From: Pleurocapsa sp. FMAR1
GTDB lineage: Bacteria > Cyanobacteriota > Cyanobacteriia > Cyanobacteriales > Xenococcaceae
Assembly: GCF_963665995.1 (NCBI RefSeq)
Contig: NZ_OY762512.1
Coordinates: forward strand, 3,968,001-4,032,000
Direction: 5' to 3'
DNA length: 64,000 bases
Shown here: piece after piece, positions 27,562 to 37,271 of the stretch
Layout of the letters: each line of letters begins with the position of its first letter
How positions within the stretch are numbered: position 1 is the stretch's first letter
The notes under the pieces: model-generated
What the model was told of the DNA's origin: nothing
Seen by the model: the letters and a program-made list of their open reading frames with translations, nothing else
Database searches by the model: none
Made by a program: the position numbers and the translations under genes

Positions 27562-28653
27562 ATGACTAAAAACTACCACATTACTTTACTTCCTGGGGAT
27601 GGTATTGGCCCTGAAATTATGGCTGTGGCGGTAGAAGTATTAAAGGCGATCGCATCTAAACATAATTTAACGTTTACCTTTACTGAGGCTTTGATTGGCG
27701 GTGCTGCGATCGAGGAAACAGGAGAACCTTTACCCGAAAAAACATTAACAGCCTGTCGTCAAAGTGATGCAGTCTTGTTAGCGGCAATTGGTGGTTACAA
27801 ATGGGATAGCTTACCCCGCAATCAACGTCCTGAAACTGGCTTGTTGGCAATGCGTGCTGGACTAGGATTGTTTGCTAATCTTCGACCAGCAACTATTTTA
27901 CCTCAGCTAATTGACGCTTCTTCTCTGAAGCGAGAAATAGTAGAAGGAGTAGATATTATGGTGGTGAGGGAGTTGACTGGCGGTATATATTTTGGAAAGC
28001 CTAAAGGAGTGTTTGAAACCGAAACGGGAGAACAAAGGGGTGTAAATACGATGGCGTATAGCGTCAGCGAAATTGATCGCATTGCCAAAGTCGGTTTTGA
28101 AACTGCTCAAAAACGCAGCGGTAAATTATGTTCAGTCGATAAAGCTAATGTACTAGACGTTTCTCAACTATGGCGCGATCGCGTTACGGCAATGGCAAAG
28201 GATTATAGTGATGTAGAGTTAAGCCATTTATACGTAGATAATGCAGCAATGCAGCTAGTACGCGCCCCCAAACAGTTTGATACCATCGTTACGGGTAATT
28301 TATTTGGTGATATTCTTTCTGATGCTGCGGCGATGCTAACGGGCAGTATCGGGATGTTACCCTCTGCTAGCTTAGGCAGTGCGGGTACACCTGGAGTATT
28401 TGAGCCTGTCCACGGTTCAGCACCCGATATTGCTGGACAAGATAAAGCAAATCCTCTGGCACAGGTACTCAGTGCAGCGATGATGTTGCGTTACGGTTTA
28501 AATGCCCCCGATGCTGCAACCGAAATTGAGAACGTAGTTAACCGAGTTTTGGATCGCGACTACCGTACAGGAGATATTATGTCACCAGGGATGAAGGCTG
28601 TAGGCTGTAAAGAGATGGGAGAAGTATTAATTAACTTGATAATTGATAAATGA
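27562..28653 (+). CDS. leuB: 3-isopropylmalate dehydrogenase
   Basis: 363 residues from the ATG at 27562 ([19 protein letters not shown]); an upstream in-frame start at 27523 adds residues not found in the family. The NAD+ and Mg2+ sites are seen in [28 protein letters not shown] and [14 protein letters not shown], and GSAPDIAG. It catalyses the third step of leucine synthesis. The last residues (LIIDK) and stop come from a short TGATAAT-type repeat like that at 18461. Confidence 0.96.
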   Translation: MTKNYHITLLPGDGIGPEIMAVAVEVLKAIASKHNLTFTFTEALIGGAAIEETGEPLPEKTLTACRQSDAVLLAAIGGYKWDSLPRNQRPETGLLAMRAGLGLFANLRPATILPQLIDASSLKREIVEGVDIMVVRELTGGIYFGKPKGVFETETGEQRGVNTMAYSVSEIDRIAKVGFETAQKRSGKLCSVDKANVLDVSQLWRDRVTAMAKDYSDVELSHLYVDNAAMQLVRAPKQFDTIVTGNLFGDILSDAAAMLTGSIGMLPSASLGSAGTPGVFEPVHGSAPDIAGQDKANPLAQVLSAAMMLRYGLNAPDAATEIENVVNRVLDRDYRTGDIMSPGMKAVGCKEMGEVLINLIIDK

Positions 28654-28735
28654 GTCTAATACATCTTCAATGGCGCGATCGCCAAGCTAATAAAAGGCAT
28701 AGCCATTAGCTAAATCGTCTTCGGATTAGGGGTTA

Positions 28736-29158
28736 TTAATAATCAACTAAAGAGAGTGCTTGGCTTTTAATTTTTTTGGGATCGATTAACTTCAAAAGTT
28801 CTTCTTGGCTGTAGTCACCATCAAACGCTTCTATAGCTGCCCCCTTTAAAGCAATGTCAAAAGCATCGTTGATTATTTCTTCTAAATCTTGTTGTTGGGC
28901 ATAATATCCACCAGCTTTACGTCTTTGATTTGTTCTATTAATTTGCTTAACTGAATTAGCAATCGAAAGCTCCCACGATCTTGTTAGCTTATTCTCAGCA
29001 GATTGCTTGATAAGGTGTAGAAGTACAACAATCATGTAGCTATATATCTTATTAAGCTTGTCTTCTACCGACATTTCCTCTAGCTCATCGACAATTTGCA
29101 GGGCTTTTAAATAGTTTTTATTTTCGATACTTCTTCGTAGCTTGATTAATTCTTCCAT
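28736..29158 (-). CDS. DUF29-family protein
   Basis: 140 residues, almost wholly helical and charged. SWELSIANSVKQINRTNQRR and GGYYAQQQDLEEIINDAFDIA follow the pattern of DUF29, a protein family expanded in cyanobacteria, often beside mobile elements. No membrane segment or catalytic motif. It converges with leuB. Confidence 0.65.
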   Translation of the reverse strand: MEELIKLRRSIENKNYLKALQIVDELEEMSVEDKLNKIYSYMIVVLLHLIKQSAENKLTRSWELSIANSVKQINRTNQRRKAGGYYAQQQDLEEIINDAFDIALKGAAIEAFDGDYSQEELLKLIDPKKIKSQALSLVDY

Positions 29159-29196
29159 GCTGTATCTATAATTGCTTATCCCTTATTTTAAATTAA

Positions 29197-29310
29197 ATGT
29201 TGGAAACCATATTTAAACCCTTGCAATACGGCTTTACGCAGCGATCGCAACTACAAGCGATCGCTGTTGGCGTAATTTGTGCCGTGGTAGGTAGTTACTA
29301 TAAATATTAA
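29197..29310 (+). pseudogene. N-terminal relic of a zinc/metal ABC transporter permease (ZnuB-like)
   Basis: The 37-residue frame (MLETIFKPLQYGFTQRSQLQ, then AIAVGVICAVVGSYY) matches the conserved N-terminus of ZnuB/MntB-type permeases, where a PLQY-F-QRAL-A sequence precedes the first membrane helix. The reading stops directly after the first helix and nothing of the remaining permease follows. No ZnuA or ZnuC gene is nearby. Best read as a truncated gene. Confidence 0.65.
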
Positions 29311-29455
29311 AAAAGTCGCGTTTTCCTCTATGATCACTATAATTTAGAATTAATTAAAAAATTAAGCAGATGTTAACACTATTAATTCTGATTGATGCTT
29401 ATAGCTGATAGCTCTTAAAAGTAGTAGTCCAATCAACGATAAATGGCGATCGCAA

Positions 29456-30481
29456 ATGGCAAAGAAAATTTGGTTTTTAGCTATCTCTCTATTGTTGAGC
29501 TTCGTAATCACAACCAACTGGCACAGAATACCCTCAAAGGCTTCTGGCACTGCTCCTCAAAATACAAAACCAGCAGTGGTAATTGGTTATAGCAGTTGGG
29601 CTGGTTGGTGGCCCTGGGCGATCGCCGAATCTGAGGATCTATTCACCAAGAATGGAGCTAATGTCGAGCTTAAATGGTACGACAATTATACTAAATCGAT
29701 GGAAGATTTGGCTTCTGGCTATATAGACGGCAACTGTCAAACCCTCAACGATACAATTAGCTTTGCCGTAGATGCAGTAAAAGGGGAAGTCGCAGTTTTG
29801 GTCAACGACAACTCAGCCGGTAATGACAAAATTGTTGCTGCTGCGGAAATTAATGGAGTCAGAGGCTTGAAAAATAAGCGTGTAGCGGTTGAAGCGGGAG
29901 TTGTGGATGATTTTCTTTTAACTTTAGCACTAGAAAAAGAGGGAATGTCCAGAGATGACGTACAAATCATCGATATTGAAACTGGTGCAGCAGCAGAAGC
30001 CTTTGTTGCTGGGCAAGCTGATGCAGTGGGCGCGTTTCCTCCTTTCTGGTTAAATGCGCTGCAAAGAAAAGGAGCGAAGGAAATAGCCTCATCCAAAGAA
30101 TTTCCAGGAGCAATTCCCGATCTTTTAGTCGTAAGCCAAAAGTTAATCAAAGAACAGCCCGAACAAGTACAGGCTTTAATTGATACCTGGTTTGACATTT
30201 TGCAGTTTATGTCCGATTATCCTGCCCAAGCCGATAAAATTTTGGCAGATAGGGCTGGAGTAAACAATGAAGAATTTCAATTATTTAAAGAGGGAACGAA
30301 AATATTCACCCTTGAGGAGAACTTGGAAGCCTTTAGTGAAGGAGATAATATGAAACATTTACCCTATGCTGCCTTCAAAATTACCGATTTTTTGGTCAAT
30401 AAATTAAAGTCTATCGATAATAAACCCAGTTTAACCAAAATCTTTAATCAAAATTTTATCAAAGCTTATGCAGTCAAATAA
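29456..30481 (+). CDS. NitT/TauT-type ABC transporter substrate-binding protein
   Basis: 341 residues with a signal peptide (about 1-28). VVIGYSSWAGWWPWAIAESEDLF, a GNCQTLNDTI segment and AVEAGVVDDFLLTLALEKEGM are typical of the SsuA/ThiY-like periplasmic binding fold used for nitrate, sulfonate, taurine or pyrimidine precursors. No permease or ATPase gene is nearby, so it either works with transporter subunits elsewhere or acts as a sensor. Its last 14 bases overlap the next gene, indicating translational coupling. Confidence 0.83.
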   Translation: MAKKIWFLAISLLLSFVITTNWHRIPSKASGTAPQNTKPAVVIGYSSWAGWWPWAIAESEDLFTKNGANVELKWYDNYTKSMEDLASGYIDGNCQTLNDTISFAVDAVKGEVAVLVNDNSAGNDKIVAAAEINGVRGLKNKRVAVEAGVVDDFLLTLALEKEGMSRDDVQIIDIETGAAAEAFVAGQADAVGAFPPFWLNALQRKGAKEIASSKEFPGAIPDLLVVSQKLIKEQPEQVQALIDTWFDILQFMSDYPAQADKILADRAGVNNEEFQLFKEGTKIFTLEENLEAFSEGDNMKHLPYAAFKITDFLVNKLKSIDNKPSLTKIFNQNFIKAYAVK

Positions 30482-31667
30482 TCAGCAAAGAAAAGCTTTT
30501 ACACTTAAGAATCAAAAGCATATTTGTCCTAAATGCGGTTTTGAAAACCATAATTCTGCCGTTTATTGTGAAATTTGTTTTTATCCCTTAAGCATTGATG
30601 AACCTAATACTAATAAATCATTAGCCACAAAACCGCTCGTAGTTAAGCCTCAGCGTGCAAACGCACTTAAGTTGTCGGCAAATGGTTTTAGGCAAGAGCT
30701 TCACAAGCCAAGCGTGCTGAGTGGTTTAGCGGTTTTAGCAATTGCGATCGCTCTTTGGGTTAATTATTTTATTTCTCGTCAACCTAGCTACATTACTTCT
30801 TCTCAAGGAGATAGTCTGGCTCTTTACGACTCTATGAGTCAAGTGCCAGAAGTACCTGACGGCTTATTTAGCTATGGAGGCGCACTGTATTTTGCTTCTT
30901 TAGTTGCTCATGGTATGAATGATGCCATGCTCTGGGAACACCCTAACTTTGACTTGAGATATACTAAACCTTTAAACAACGATCAAAGCTATAGCAATGG
31001 CATTAAAATGCTTCTCGATGGCGAACTCAGCTTTGCTTTCAATGGTCGCCCTTTAGTTGACCGAGAATATTCTCAAGCACGCTTACGGGACATGAAACTG
31101 CAACAAGTTCCCATTGCTATTGACGGTATTGTCATTTTTGGAAATAATCAGATTCTTACTAAAGGTTTAAGTTTAGATCAGGTTAGGGATATTTTCACTG
31201 GCAAAATTACTAATTGGAAACAGTTAGGAGACCAGGATCTGCCTATAACTCCAGTTTTACTTAGCCCAGAAGATATTGAGCTATTGAACTTAGATAATAC
31301 ATCTGCCATCCCATCAACAACTAAATATGTTTCTAACTATACTCTTGCTTTGCGCAAAGTAATCGCCACGCCAGGGACAATATCTTTTGCCTCTTCATCT
31401 TTAGTTCAAAATCAGCAATTAATTAAAGTATTTGGTTTAGCTGAGGAAAATTCCCGTAATTATATGAATCCCTTGATAGCAGGAAAGCCTAATTTAAAAA
31501 TATTTAAAAGCGGTAACTATCCCCTGACGCGAAGATTGTTTTTAGTTATTCGCCAAGATGGAACTCCCGATCAGTTGGCAGGAAAAGCCTATGCCCAGAT
31601 GTTACTGTCTCGTGAAGGTCAAGCAATAGTTAGAAAAGCAGGGCTTGTTCCTCTGTATGGAGAATAA
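30468..31667 (+). CDS. membrane-anchored zinc-ribbon protein with PstS-like binding domain
   Basis: 399 residues in an unusual order. An N-terminal zinc ribbon (CPKCGF and CEICFYPL, about residues 19-41) is followed by a membrane helix (about 79-97) and then a periplasmic phosphate-binding-like domain (about 120-395). Phrases such as LSLDQVRDIFTGKITNWKQLG and PLTRRLFLVI are typical of PstS-type domains. The ribbon would be in the cytoplasm and the binding domain outside, which suggests signalling of ligand binding rather than transport. It starts 14 bp inside the upstream binding-protein gene. Confidence 0.8.
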   Translation: MQSNNQQRKAFTLKNQKHICPKCGFENHNSAVYCEICFYPLSIDEPNTNKSLATKPLVVKPQRANALKLSANGFRQELHKPSVLSGLAVLAIAIALWVNYFISRQPSYITSSQGDSLALYDSMSQVPEVPDGLFSYGGALYFASLVAHGMNDAMLWEHPNFDLRYTKPLNNDQSYSNGIKMLLDGELSFAFNGRPLVDREYSQARLRDMKLQQVPIAIDGIVIFGNNQILTKGLSLDQVRDIFTGKITNWKQLGDQDLPITPVLLSPEDIELLNLDNTSAIPSTTKYVSNYTLALRKVIATPGTISFASSSLVQNQQLIKVFGLAEENSRNYMNPLIAGKPNLKIFKSGNYPLTRRLFLVIRQDGTPDQLAGKAYAQMLLSREGQAIVRKAGLVPLYGE

Positions 31668-31683
31668 TAGGGTAAATATAATT

Positions 31684-33549
31684 TCAGTTAAAATTAGGGT
31701 AATTTTCATTAAACGATTTTGGATAGTGAGCTAGCATTGATTCAACTCCAATAGAGGGTAAAGGCTTAGAAAATAAAAATCCCTGACCAAATTCGCATCC
31801 AAGAGCTTTTAGCTGCTGGAGTTGCTGAGGTGTTTCTACTCCCTCAGAAATAGCATCCATGCCTAAAGTTTTGGCTAAAGTAATGATTACTCTAACAATC
31901 TCCAAATTTTCTAAATCATAGTTCATTTGTTCGATAAAAGAGCGATCTATTTTTAAATTATCAATGGGAAATCGGCGTAAATAGCTCAAAGAAGAATAGC
32001 CAGTTCCAAAGTCATCAATACTAAGTTTAATATTTCGCTCTCTAATCTGCTTAAGGGTATTTTGTATACATCCTTCTGGATCGATCAAGACGCTTTCTGT
32101 AATCTCTAAACGTAAACAATTACCGTTTAAACCAGTTTCTTGTAGTATACGATCTAGCTTTTGGATAAACTCTGGTTGTTGTAGCTGCTGACTGGCTATA
32201 TTAACATTCATTTTGAGAGAAGCGACTTGAGGAATCTGGGCAAACTTTTGTTGCCACTGCTTTAATTGCTGACAAGCTTCTTTTAGTAACCACTCGCCAA
32301 TTTCTAAAATTAAGCCTGTGTCTTCGGCAAGGGGAATAAACTCGACGGGAGGAATAGAACCCTTAGTAGGATGTTGCCAACGAATTAAAGCTTCAAAACC
32401 AACTAATTTACTATGGTTTAAAGAAATAATTGGCTGGTAGTGAAGCACAAATTCATTACGTTTGACAGCCTGACGCAGATGATTTTCTAACTCCAATAGC
32501 TTTAGAGTCTCTTGGTACATAGCCATGTCAAAAATTTCATAACGCGATTTTCCTTTAGCTTTGGCACGATACATGGCAATATCAGCGTCTCTCAGCAATT
32601 CCGCAGCGTTGGTGTAGTCAGGAGAACCAAAGACAATGCCGATACTGGCACTAGTAAAAATATTTTGACCTTTCAGTTCAAAAGGCGATCGCAATTTTCC
32701 TTGAATGCGATCGCCGATCATAGTTGCATCTTCAATACTGCTAATGCCGTCTAGTAAAATAACAAATTCATCTCCTCCCAAACGTGCTACTAGGTCATTT
32801 TCTCGTAGACATTTTTGTAGTGAGTTTGCCACCGCAATTAATAATCGATCGCCAGTTGAATGACCTAAACTATCGTTAATTACTTTAAAGCGATCGAGAT
32901 CGATAAATAACAAAGCATACATATAATCTGGATGACGTTGGGCGTGTTTAATAGTCCACTCAACTCTTTCCATTAATAAGCTACGATTACCTAACCCCGT
33001 CAAGCCATCGTGGAGAGAATCGTAAACCAACTTTTGCTGAATTCTCTGACGCTCATTAATTTCTCTGAGGAGGCTTTGATTAACGGTTTTTAGCTCAATT
33101 GTCCGCTGCTGAACTCTTATTTCTAACTCTTGGTTTAACTGACTTATTTTAGCGTGAGCCAACTGGAGGGCAATTTGATTTTTAACCCGCACCAATACTT
33201 CTTTGACCTGAATTGGTTTGCTGATAAAGTCTACTCCCCCAACTTCAAATGCTCTAACCTTGTCCAATACGTCATCTAAGGCACTTAAAAAAATTACGGG
33301 TATATTGCAGGTTAAAATATTTGCCTTAAGTCTTTGACAAACTTCGTAGCCATCTAGATCGGGCATTTTTATGTCTAGCAAAATTAGATCGGGCAAAATT
33401 GCACTTGCACCTCGTAATGCTGTCGAACCATTTTTAGCACAGCGTACTTGATAGCCTTGCGCACTCAGAGTATTGGCGAGAACTTTCAAATTATCAGCCA
33501 TGTCATCCACAATTAGAATATTGATGTCTTGAGTGGAAAAAGAAATCAT
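31684..33549 (-). CDS. response regulator with GGDEF and EAL domains (cyclic-di-GMP enzyme)
   Basis: 621 residues: receiver domain (about 8-125, phosphoacceptor D59, K at about 111 in ISKPIQ), coiled coil, GGDEF domain with intact GGDEF (258-262) and an RxxD inhibitory site (249-252), then EAL domain with EAL (386-388) and the DFGTGYSSL and EGVET motifs. Both catalytic signatures are complete, so it can in principle make and break cyclic-di-GMP, with phosphorylation setting the balance. It lies 46 bp downstream of the hybrid sensor gene on the same strand, its likely partner. Confidence 0.93.
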   Translation of the reverse strand: MISFSTQDINILIVDDMADNLKVLANTLSAQGYQVRCAKNGSTALRGASAILPDLILLDIKMPDLDGYEVCQRLKANILTCNIPVIFLSALDDVLDKVRAFEVGGVDFISKPIQVKEVLVRVKNQIALQLAHAKISQLNQELEIRVQQRTIELKTVNQSLLREINERQRIQQKLVYDSLHDGLTGLGNRSLLMERVEWTIKHAQRHPDYMYALLFIDLDRFKVINDSLGHSTGDRLLIAVANSLQKCLRENDLVARLGGDEFVILLDGISSIEDATMIGDRIQGKLRSPFELKGQNIFTSASIGIVFGSPDYTNAAELLRDADIAMYRAKAKGKSRYEIFDMAMYQETLKLLELENHLRQAVKRNEFVLHYQPIISLNHSKLVGFEALIRWQHPTKGSIPPVEFIPLAEDTGLILEIGEWLLKEACQQLKQWQQKFAQIPQVASLKMNVNIASQQLQQPEFIQKLDRILQETGLNGNCLRLEITESVLIDPEGCIQNTLKQIRERNIKLSIDDFGTGYSSLSYLRRFPIDNLKIDRSFIEQMNYDLENLEIVRVIITLAKTLGMDAISEGVETPQQLQQLKALGCEFGQGFLFSKPLPSIGVESMLAHYPKSFNENYPNFN

Positions 33550-33595
33550 CGTTTTTTTTTGCGTGTAAAAGATGAAAGTGTGTAAGATTGATTGT

Positions 33596-35869
33596 TTACG
33601 GGCTTTTTGCTTGAGCTAAATCAAGAATTTGATCAAAATCAAAATTGTCGATCTGTTTTTGCAGTGCATCTTGCAGATCGCAATGTTTTGGGGGAATTTC
33701 TTGTATTAGCTGAGTTAATAACTTGTCGTCTAATGCTGCTGCTGCTTGTTCTAATTGATTTATCCAGCTATCGGGCATAACTCTCAAAGCATTTGCAGTT
33801 AATCTAAAGCTGCTGGGTGAAGGTGTTATCGATTGATAAATATAACGTACTCCTAGGTGTTGAGCAATCTTCTCAAAGATAATATTTTCCGAGAAAGGCT
33901 TCTCTACAAAGTCATCACATCCTGAAGCTTGATATAGCGATCGCTCTTCTTCTAAGCTGCTAGCGGAAAATGCCACAATCGGCAGACTTTTAGACTGAGG
34001 ATAAGATTTGATCTGCTCTGTTGCTTCATAACCATTCATCACGGGCATTTGAATATCCATCCAAATCATATGAGGTTGCCAGTGCAGCCAAATATCAACT
34101 GCTTCTTTGCCGTTAGCTGCTTCTTGGATTTCAAAGCCTACTTTTTCTAATATCTGTGCCAAAATTTTACGGTTGGTTTTAGAATCATCCACAATTAGAA
34201 CACGATAATTAGGCTGCTCTACCTCTAGACTAATGACTTTTTTAGGAGAAGATTCAGCTTTAATCTCTACTTCTTGACTAGCAACTACTTCAATTGCCAG
34301 ATCCAAGCGCAAGATCATTCTTCCTTGTCGATGGTTATCATGCTCAACGGTTATGTCCCCTTTCATTAGTTTTGCTAGCTGACCACTAATAGGCAAACTT
34401 AAAGGACTATGATCGTAAAACTTGCCTTTTTGGCGAACGCTAAGGGCAGGATCGAATAAGTCTACAAGCTCTAGTAAGGCGAGAGAGAAATTAAGATTTT
34501 CGATGACAAAATGAAGATTTTGCAGCTTAGATTCAATTGAGTCTAAATTAACGGCAGAAGAACTTATCTGAACAATTATTGATTCGCTCTGATTGTGTTG
34601 TAAGCAATAGCTGACTAAATTAGTCAAGATCTGACGTAATCTCCTTTCGTCGGCGCAAATATATTGTGGTAGCTGAGAATCTTTAATTAGAGAAATATCT
34701 AAACCTCGATTATCTGCTTTATGTCTGAGGCTGCATTCAAAACTATCAAGCCAAAGATAAAAATCAAAGCTATCTTTGGCTAAAACTAGACGATTAACTT
34801 CAATTTTAGACAAGTCTACCAACTCATTAATCGTTGACAACATCCGCTTGCCACTGTGATTAATGATTGCCATATTTTCTTGTTGCGATCGCGTCAGGGA
34901 TGATTCTTGCTGCATAATCTGCGCGAATCCTAAAATGGCATTTAAAGGCGATCGCAACTCATGGCTCATATCTATCAAAAGGGAGTTTGTCATAGATTGA
35001 GATCTTGCTTTATGAGTCAAGACCCCGCGTCGCCGAGAGGCGCACTGGTTAGCTTTCCGATGTTGAGCAGCAGTTTGTTTTAAAGAATTACCAACGGTCA
35101 CAGCAGATTCTGTCTGAAAAAAGTCGTCGTCAGATTCAGCATCTTCTCCTAAAGCTACTGAAATCTCTTGCTGTAAACGATTGAACCTGTGGCTAATCCA
35201 AAGATAGGCTATTATTCCTAATAAAATTGTCGGTAATAAGTAAGCTAAATATTGCTTTGTTTGTTCTTCAGGCTTTGTGGCAACATAGCTAGCTAATTCA
35301 GATTGAGGTATTACAATTATTAGCTTGTCTTGGCTACCTTGATGCTGCCAAGGATATATCTGTCCCCAAAAATTCTGCTGTTTAGCTGTAAAACCGAAAG
35401 GCTTACCCTCAATATCTTCTATTTTAGACAACGATTGTTTCAGTGCCGTTATGATTGCCTGATTGCTCTTAATCTGCTGCTGAAAATTAGTAGCTACAAC
35501 CGTATTTTCTCGAACAATTAAGATTTTTGCCGCCAAGGGAACGTCTACCTGCTGCAAAATCTTGGGCAAATTTGACTTGCTTAGATCCGAACTTGAGGTA
35601 ATCTCTGAGCGTCGATCCCTATTATTACTTAGGTATTTATGCGGACGTGAAGATAAGCGATCGCTAATTTGATTTTGTGCTTGTTTAGCTATATTTTCTA
35701 TAGTTTGTCTATCTCTATCAAAAGAAAAATATTTTATTAAGCTGCAGGTAATGCCGATATCAATAACAATTGGTGCTGTTATTACTAAGCACAGTGGCAC
35801 GTTACGTATAATCTGAATCAGCTTTTGTTTAGGCGATTTTAAACCTGAAATTTGATTCTTGGACTTCAT
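33596..35869 (-). CDS. hybrid sensor histidine kinase with degenerate ATP-binding domain
   Basis: 757 residues. Two membrane helices (about 23-46 and 207-226) bracket an extracytoplasmic sensor domain. The dimerisation domain keeps the phospho-histidine (H303 in MSHELRSPLN). The ATPase domain is eroded: the N-box reads NLVSYCLQHN without the usual NAxKFT, and no DxGxG (G1) box is found around 455-475, though a G2-like SGQLAKLMKGDI survives. A receiver domain (555-665, acceptor D605) and a helical tail end the protein. A GC-rich insertion encodes about residues 275-286. It may act as a phosphatase or a scaffold rather than a kinase. Confidence 0.85.
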   Translation of the reverse strand: MKSKNQISGLKSPKQKLIQIIRNVPLCLVITAPIVIDIGITCSLIKYFSFDRDRQTIENIAKQAQNQISDRLSSRPHKYLSNNRDRRSEITSSSDLSKSNLPKILQQVDVPLAAKILIVRENTVVATNFQQQIKSNQAIITALKQSLSKIEDIEGKPFGFTAKQQNFWGQIYPWQHQGSQDKLIIVIPQSELASYVATKPEEQTKQYLAYLLPTILLGIIAYLWISHRFNRLQQEISVALGEDAESDDDFFQTESAVTVGNSLKQTAAQHRKANQCASRRRGVLTHKARSQSMTNSLLIDMSHELRSPLNAILGFAQIMQQESSLTRSQQENMAIINHSGKRMLSTINELVDLSKIEVNRLVLAKDSFDFYLWLDSFECSLRHKADNRGLDISLIKDSQLPQYICADERRLRQILTNLVSYCLQHNQSESIIVQISSSAVNLDSIESKLQNLHFVIENLNFSLALLELVDLFDPALSVRQKGKFYDHSPLSLPISGQLAKLMKGDITVEHDNHRQGRMILRLDLAIEVVASQEVEIKAESSPKKVISLEVEQPNYRVLIVDDSKTNRKILAQILEKVGFEIQEAANGKEAVDIWLHWQPHMIWMDIQMPVMNGYEATEQIKSYPQSKSLPIVAFSASSLEEERSLYQASGCDDFVEKPFSENIIFEKIAQHLGVRYIYQSITPSPSSFRLTANALRVMPDSWINQLEQAAAALDDKLLTQLIQEIPPKHCDLQDALQKQIDNFDFDQILDLAQAKSP
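35025..35100. repeat. GC-rich repeat fragments inside the hybrid kinase gene
   Basis: AGACCCCGCGTCGCC followed by AGGCGCA (35032-35057 region) and CCAACGGTCACAGCAG (35080-35100 region) both match parts of the mini-insertion at 21676-21774. They lie just before the H-box coding region, in frame, and add an arginine-rich peptide to the linker. Confidence 0.65.
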
Positions 35870-36789
35870 GATTATTTTTTCACTTTGGCGATTAAAGACA
35901 ATTCCCTAAATTAGAGCGATTAGGCAATTTTTGATTTAAAAAATGCTTTAATTCTTATCAGCAACAAGTACCTTATTATTTACAATTAGTCTTCATCAAA
36001 AAATTCAAGTGCATTTAGATTAGTTACCAGGAAAATCAAGACTCAAAAGGGCAAACAATATTTATTTAATGCTATTTGTAAATGCAGATTAATAGCAGAT
36101 ACTGACTGACAATAGCATTTTTATAATAATAGGTATAGATTTGGCTTTTTATGAACAATCAAAAGAAAACTTAACTTAATCAATAGCTAAAATGTGTCAA
36201 AATACATTTTAGTGCATAATTTGTTTTTTAGTGTACTAATAATGTTGTATAAATGAGTAAGCTATCATTGTACTCGGCTTCTATTGTTATCTGAAGCTTG
36301 AACTAATTTTTGCTCTAGATACTTTATGGACATATGGAAATCGATCTCGATTTTGCTATTTAGATGTTAATTATTAAACAAGTCGATTATCAAACAAGAA
36401 GTTTGATTCTTGTAAATTACAGTTGTCGTCTTTGAGCAAATATTCCTGAACAATACCTAAAAACAGTAAAAATACGGATGAGTAAAATTGCTGAGATGAA
36501 TACAATGTGCGTAAGAACATCCATTCACCTAGGATTTACACTTAGAGAATTCTTGAATATGTGATGAGCAGTAACTGATAAATTTTTTTGTAAACTTTAG
36601 CAAATCAGCAAATCGTTTTCTTCTCCAAGTGTCATAAATCTTTTTAATAAGCGCCTATATTAGGCGGTTTAAAAGAAAGCGAAGTTGATGTTGAATTTAT
36701 CAGGTACTATTCAATCATCATCAATTTCACGCTTAAGAATATTTGGCGTAAACATTCTCTCAATCAGTAGTGACAAAAACAAGTTAACT
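35870..36789. other. long AT-rich gene-free stretch
   Basis: About 920 bp without a convincing gene on either strand. Visible items are an inverted repeat AAAATGT...ACATTTT near 36190, a hairpin near 36390 (CAAGAA...TTCTTG), and a compact hairpin CGCCTA-TAT-TAGGCG at 36652-36666 close to the next gene. Otherwise it is low-complexity AT-rich DNA, at the left border of an accessory region. Confidence 0.5.
36652..36666. promoter_or_regulatory. small hairpin before 36790 gene
   Basis: A 6-bp stem CGCCTA/TAGGCG with a TAT loop, 124 bp before the chosen start codon. It could be an operator half-site pair, an IS end or a terminator remnant; the sequence alone does not decide. Confidence 0.35.
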
Positions 36790-37269
36790 ATGAAAAAGAT
36801 TACCTATCAAGCTACCCTCAAAGAACTTGCACTTCTAGTTCCCACAGAAAGCTATACCGATCCCGAATTAGCTCAAAGTCTTTTGCAATCAGGTGTTACT
36901 ACTCCTATTATTTTTACTGCTGATGGTGCTACAAGCCGATTTGGGATGAAGAAGCTAACTGTAAAAGATGGTATGAAAAGATTAAATTTGGCTGCTTCCA
37001 ACTCAGAAATTGGTAAGCTAACTGCTCCTGTAATTTTAATTGAAAACTCAGTTACCGAGCTAATTTCGACCGTTGAAGTAAATACTGCCAAACAGTCAGA
37101 TATACCCTTAGATCAAAATACCTACAGTTGGAAAAACGAAAAGAGAAATATATCTGAACATTGCACAGCCAAAGAATTAGGCAAGAAGTACGGTATTAGA
37201 CTGCAATACCTTAATACTGTGATTCAGGGCAAAGTAAAATGTACCAGAGGTTGGAGTTTGGCGCAATAG
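36790..37269 (+). CDS. protein of unknown function with C-terminal NUMOD/HTH-like segment
   Basis: 159 residues from the ATG at 36790; the frame extends upstream to a TTG at 36685. The first half has beta/alpha character (TPIIFTADGATSRFGMKKLTVKDGMKRLNL). The end, TAKELGKKYGIRLQYLNTVIQGK, resembles the small helix-turn-helix units found beside homing endonucleases (NUMOD type). The IS1182-type fragment overlaps its 3' end, so the true C-terminus may have been lost. Function unknown. Confidence 0.5.
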   Translation: MKKITYQATLKELALLVPTESYTDPELAQSLLQSGVTTPIIFTADGATSRFGMKKLTVKDGMKRLNLAASNSEIGKLTAPVILIENSVTELISTVEVNTAKQSDIPLDQNTYSWKNEKRNISEHCTAKELGKKYGIRLQYLNTVIQGKVKCTRGWSLAQ

Positions 37270-37271
37270 CT

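Noticed and set aside
29737-30198. Minus-strand 153-codon frame
   Set aside because: It is opposite a well-supported binding-protein gene and is rich in serine and alanine without a motif; a shadow.
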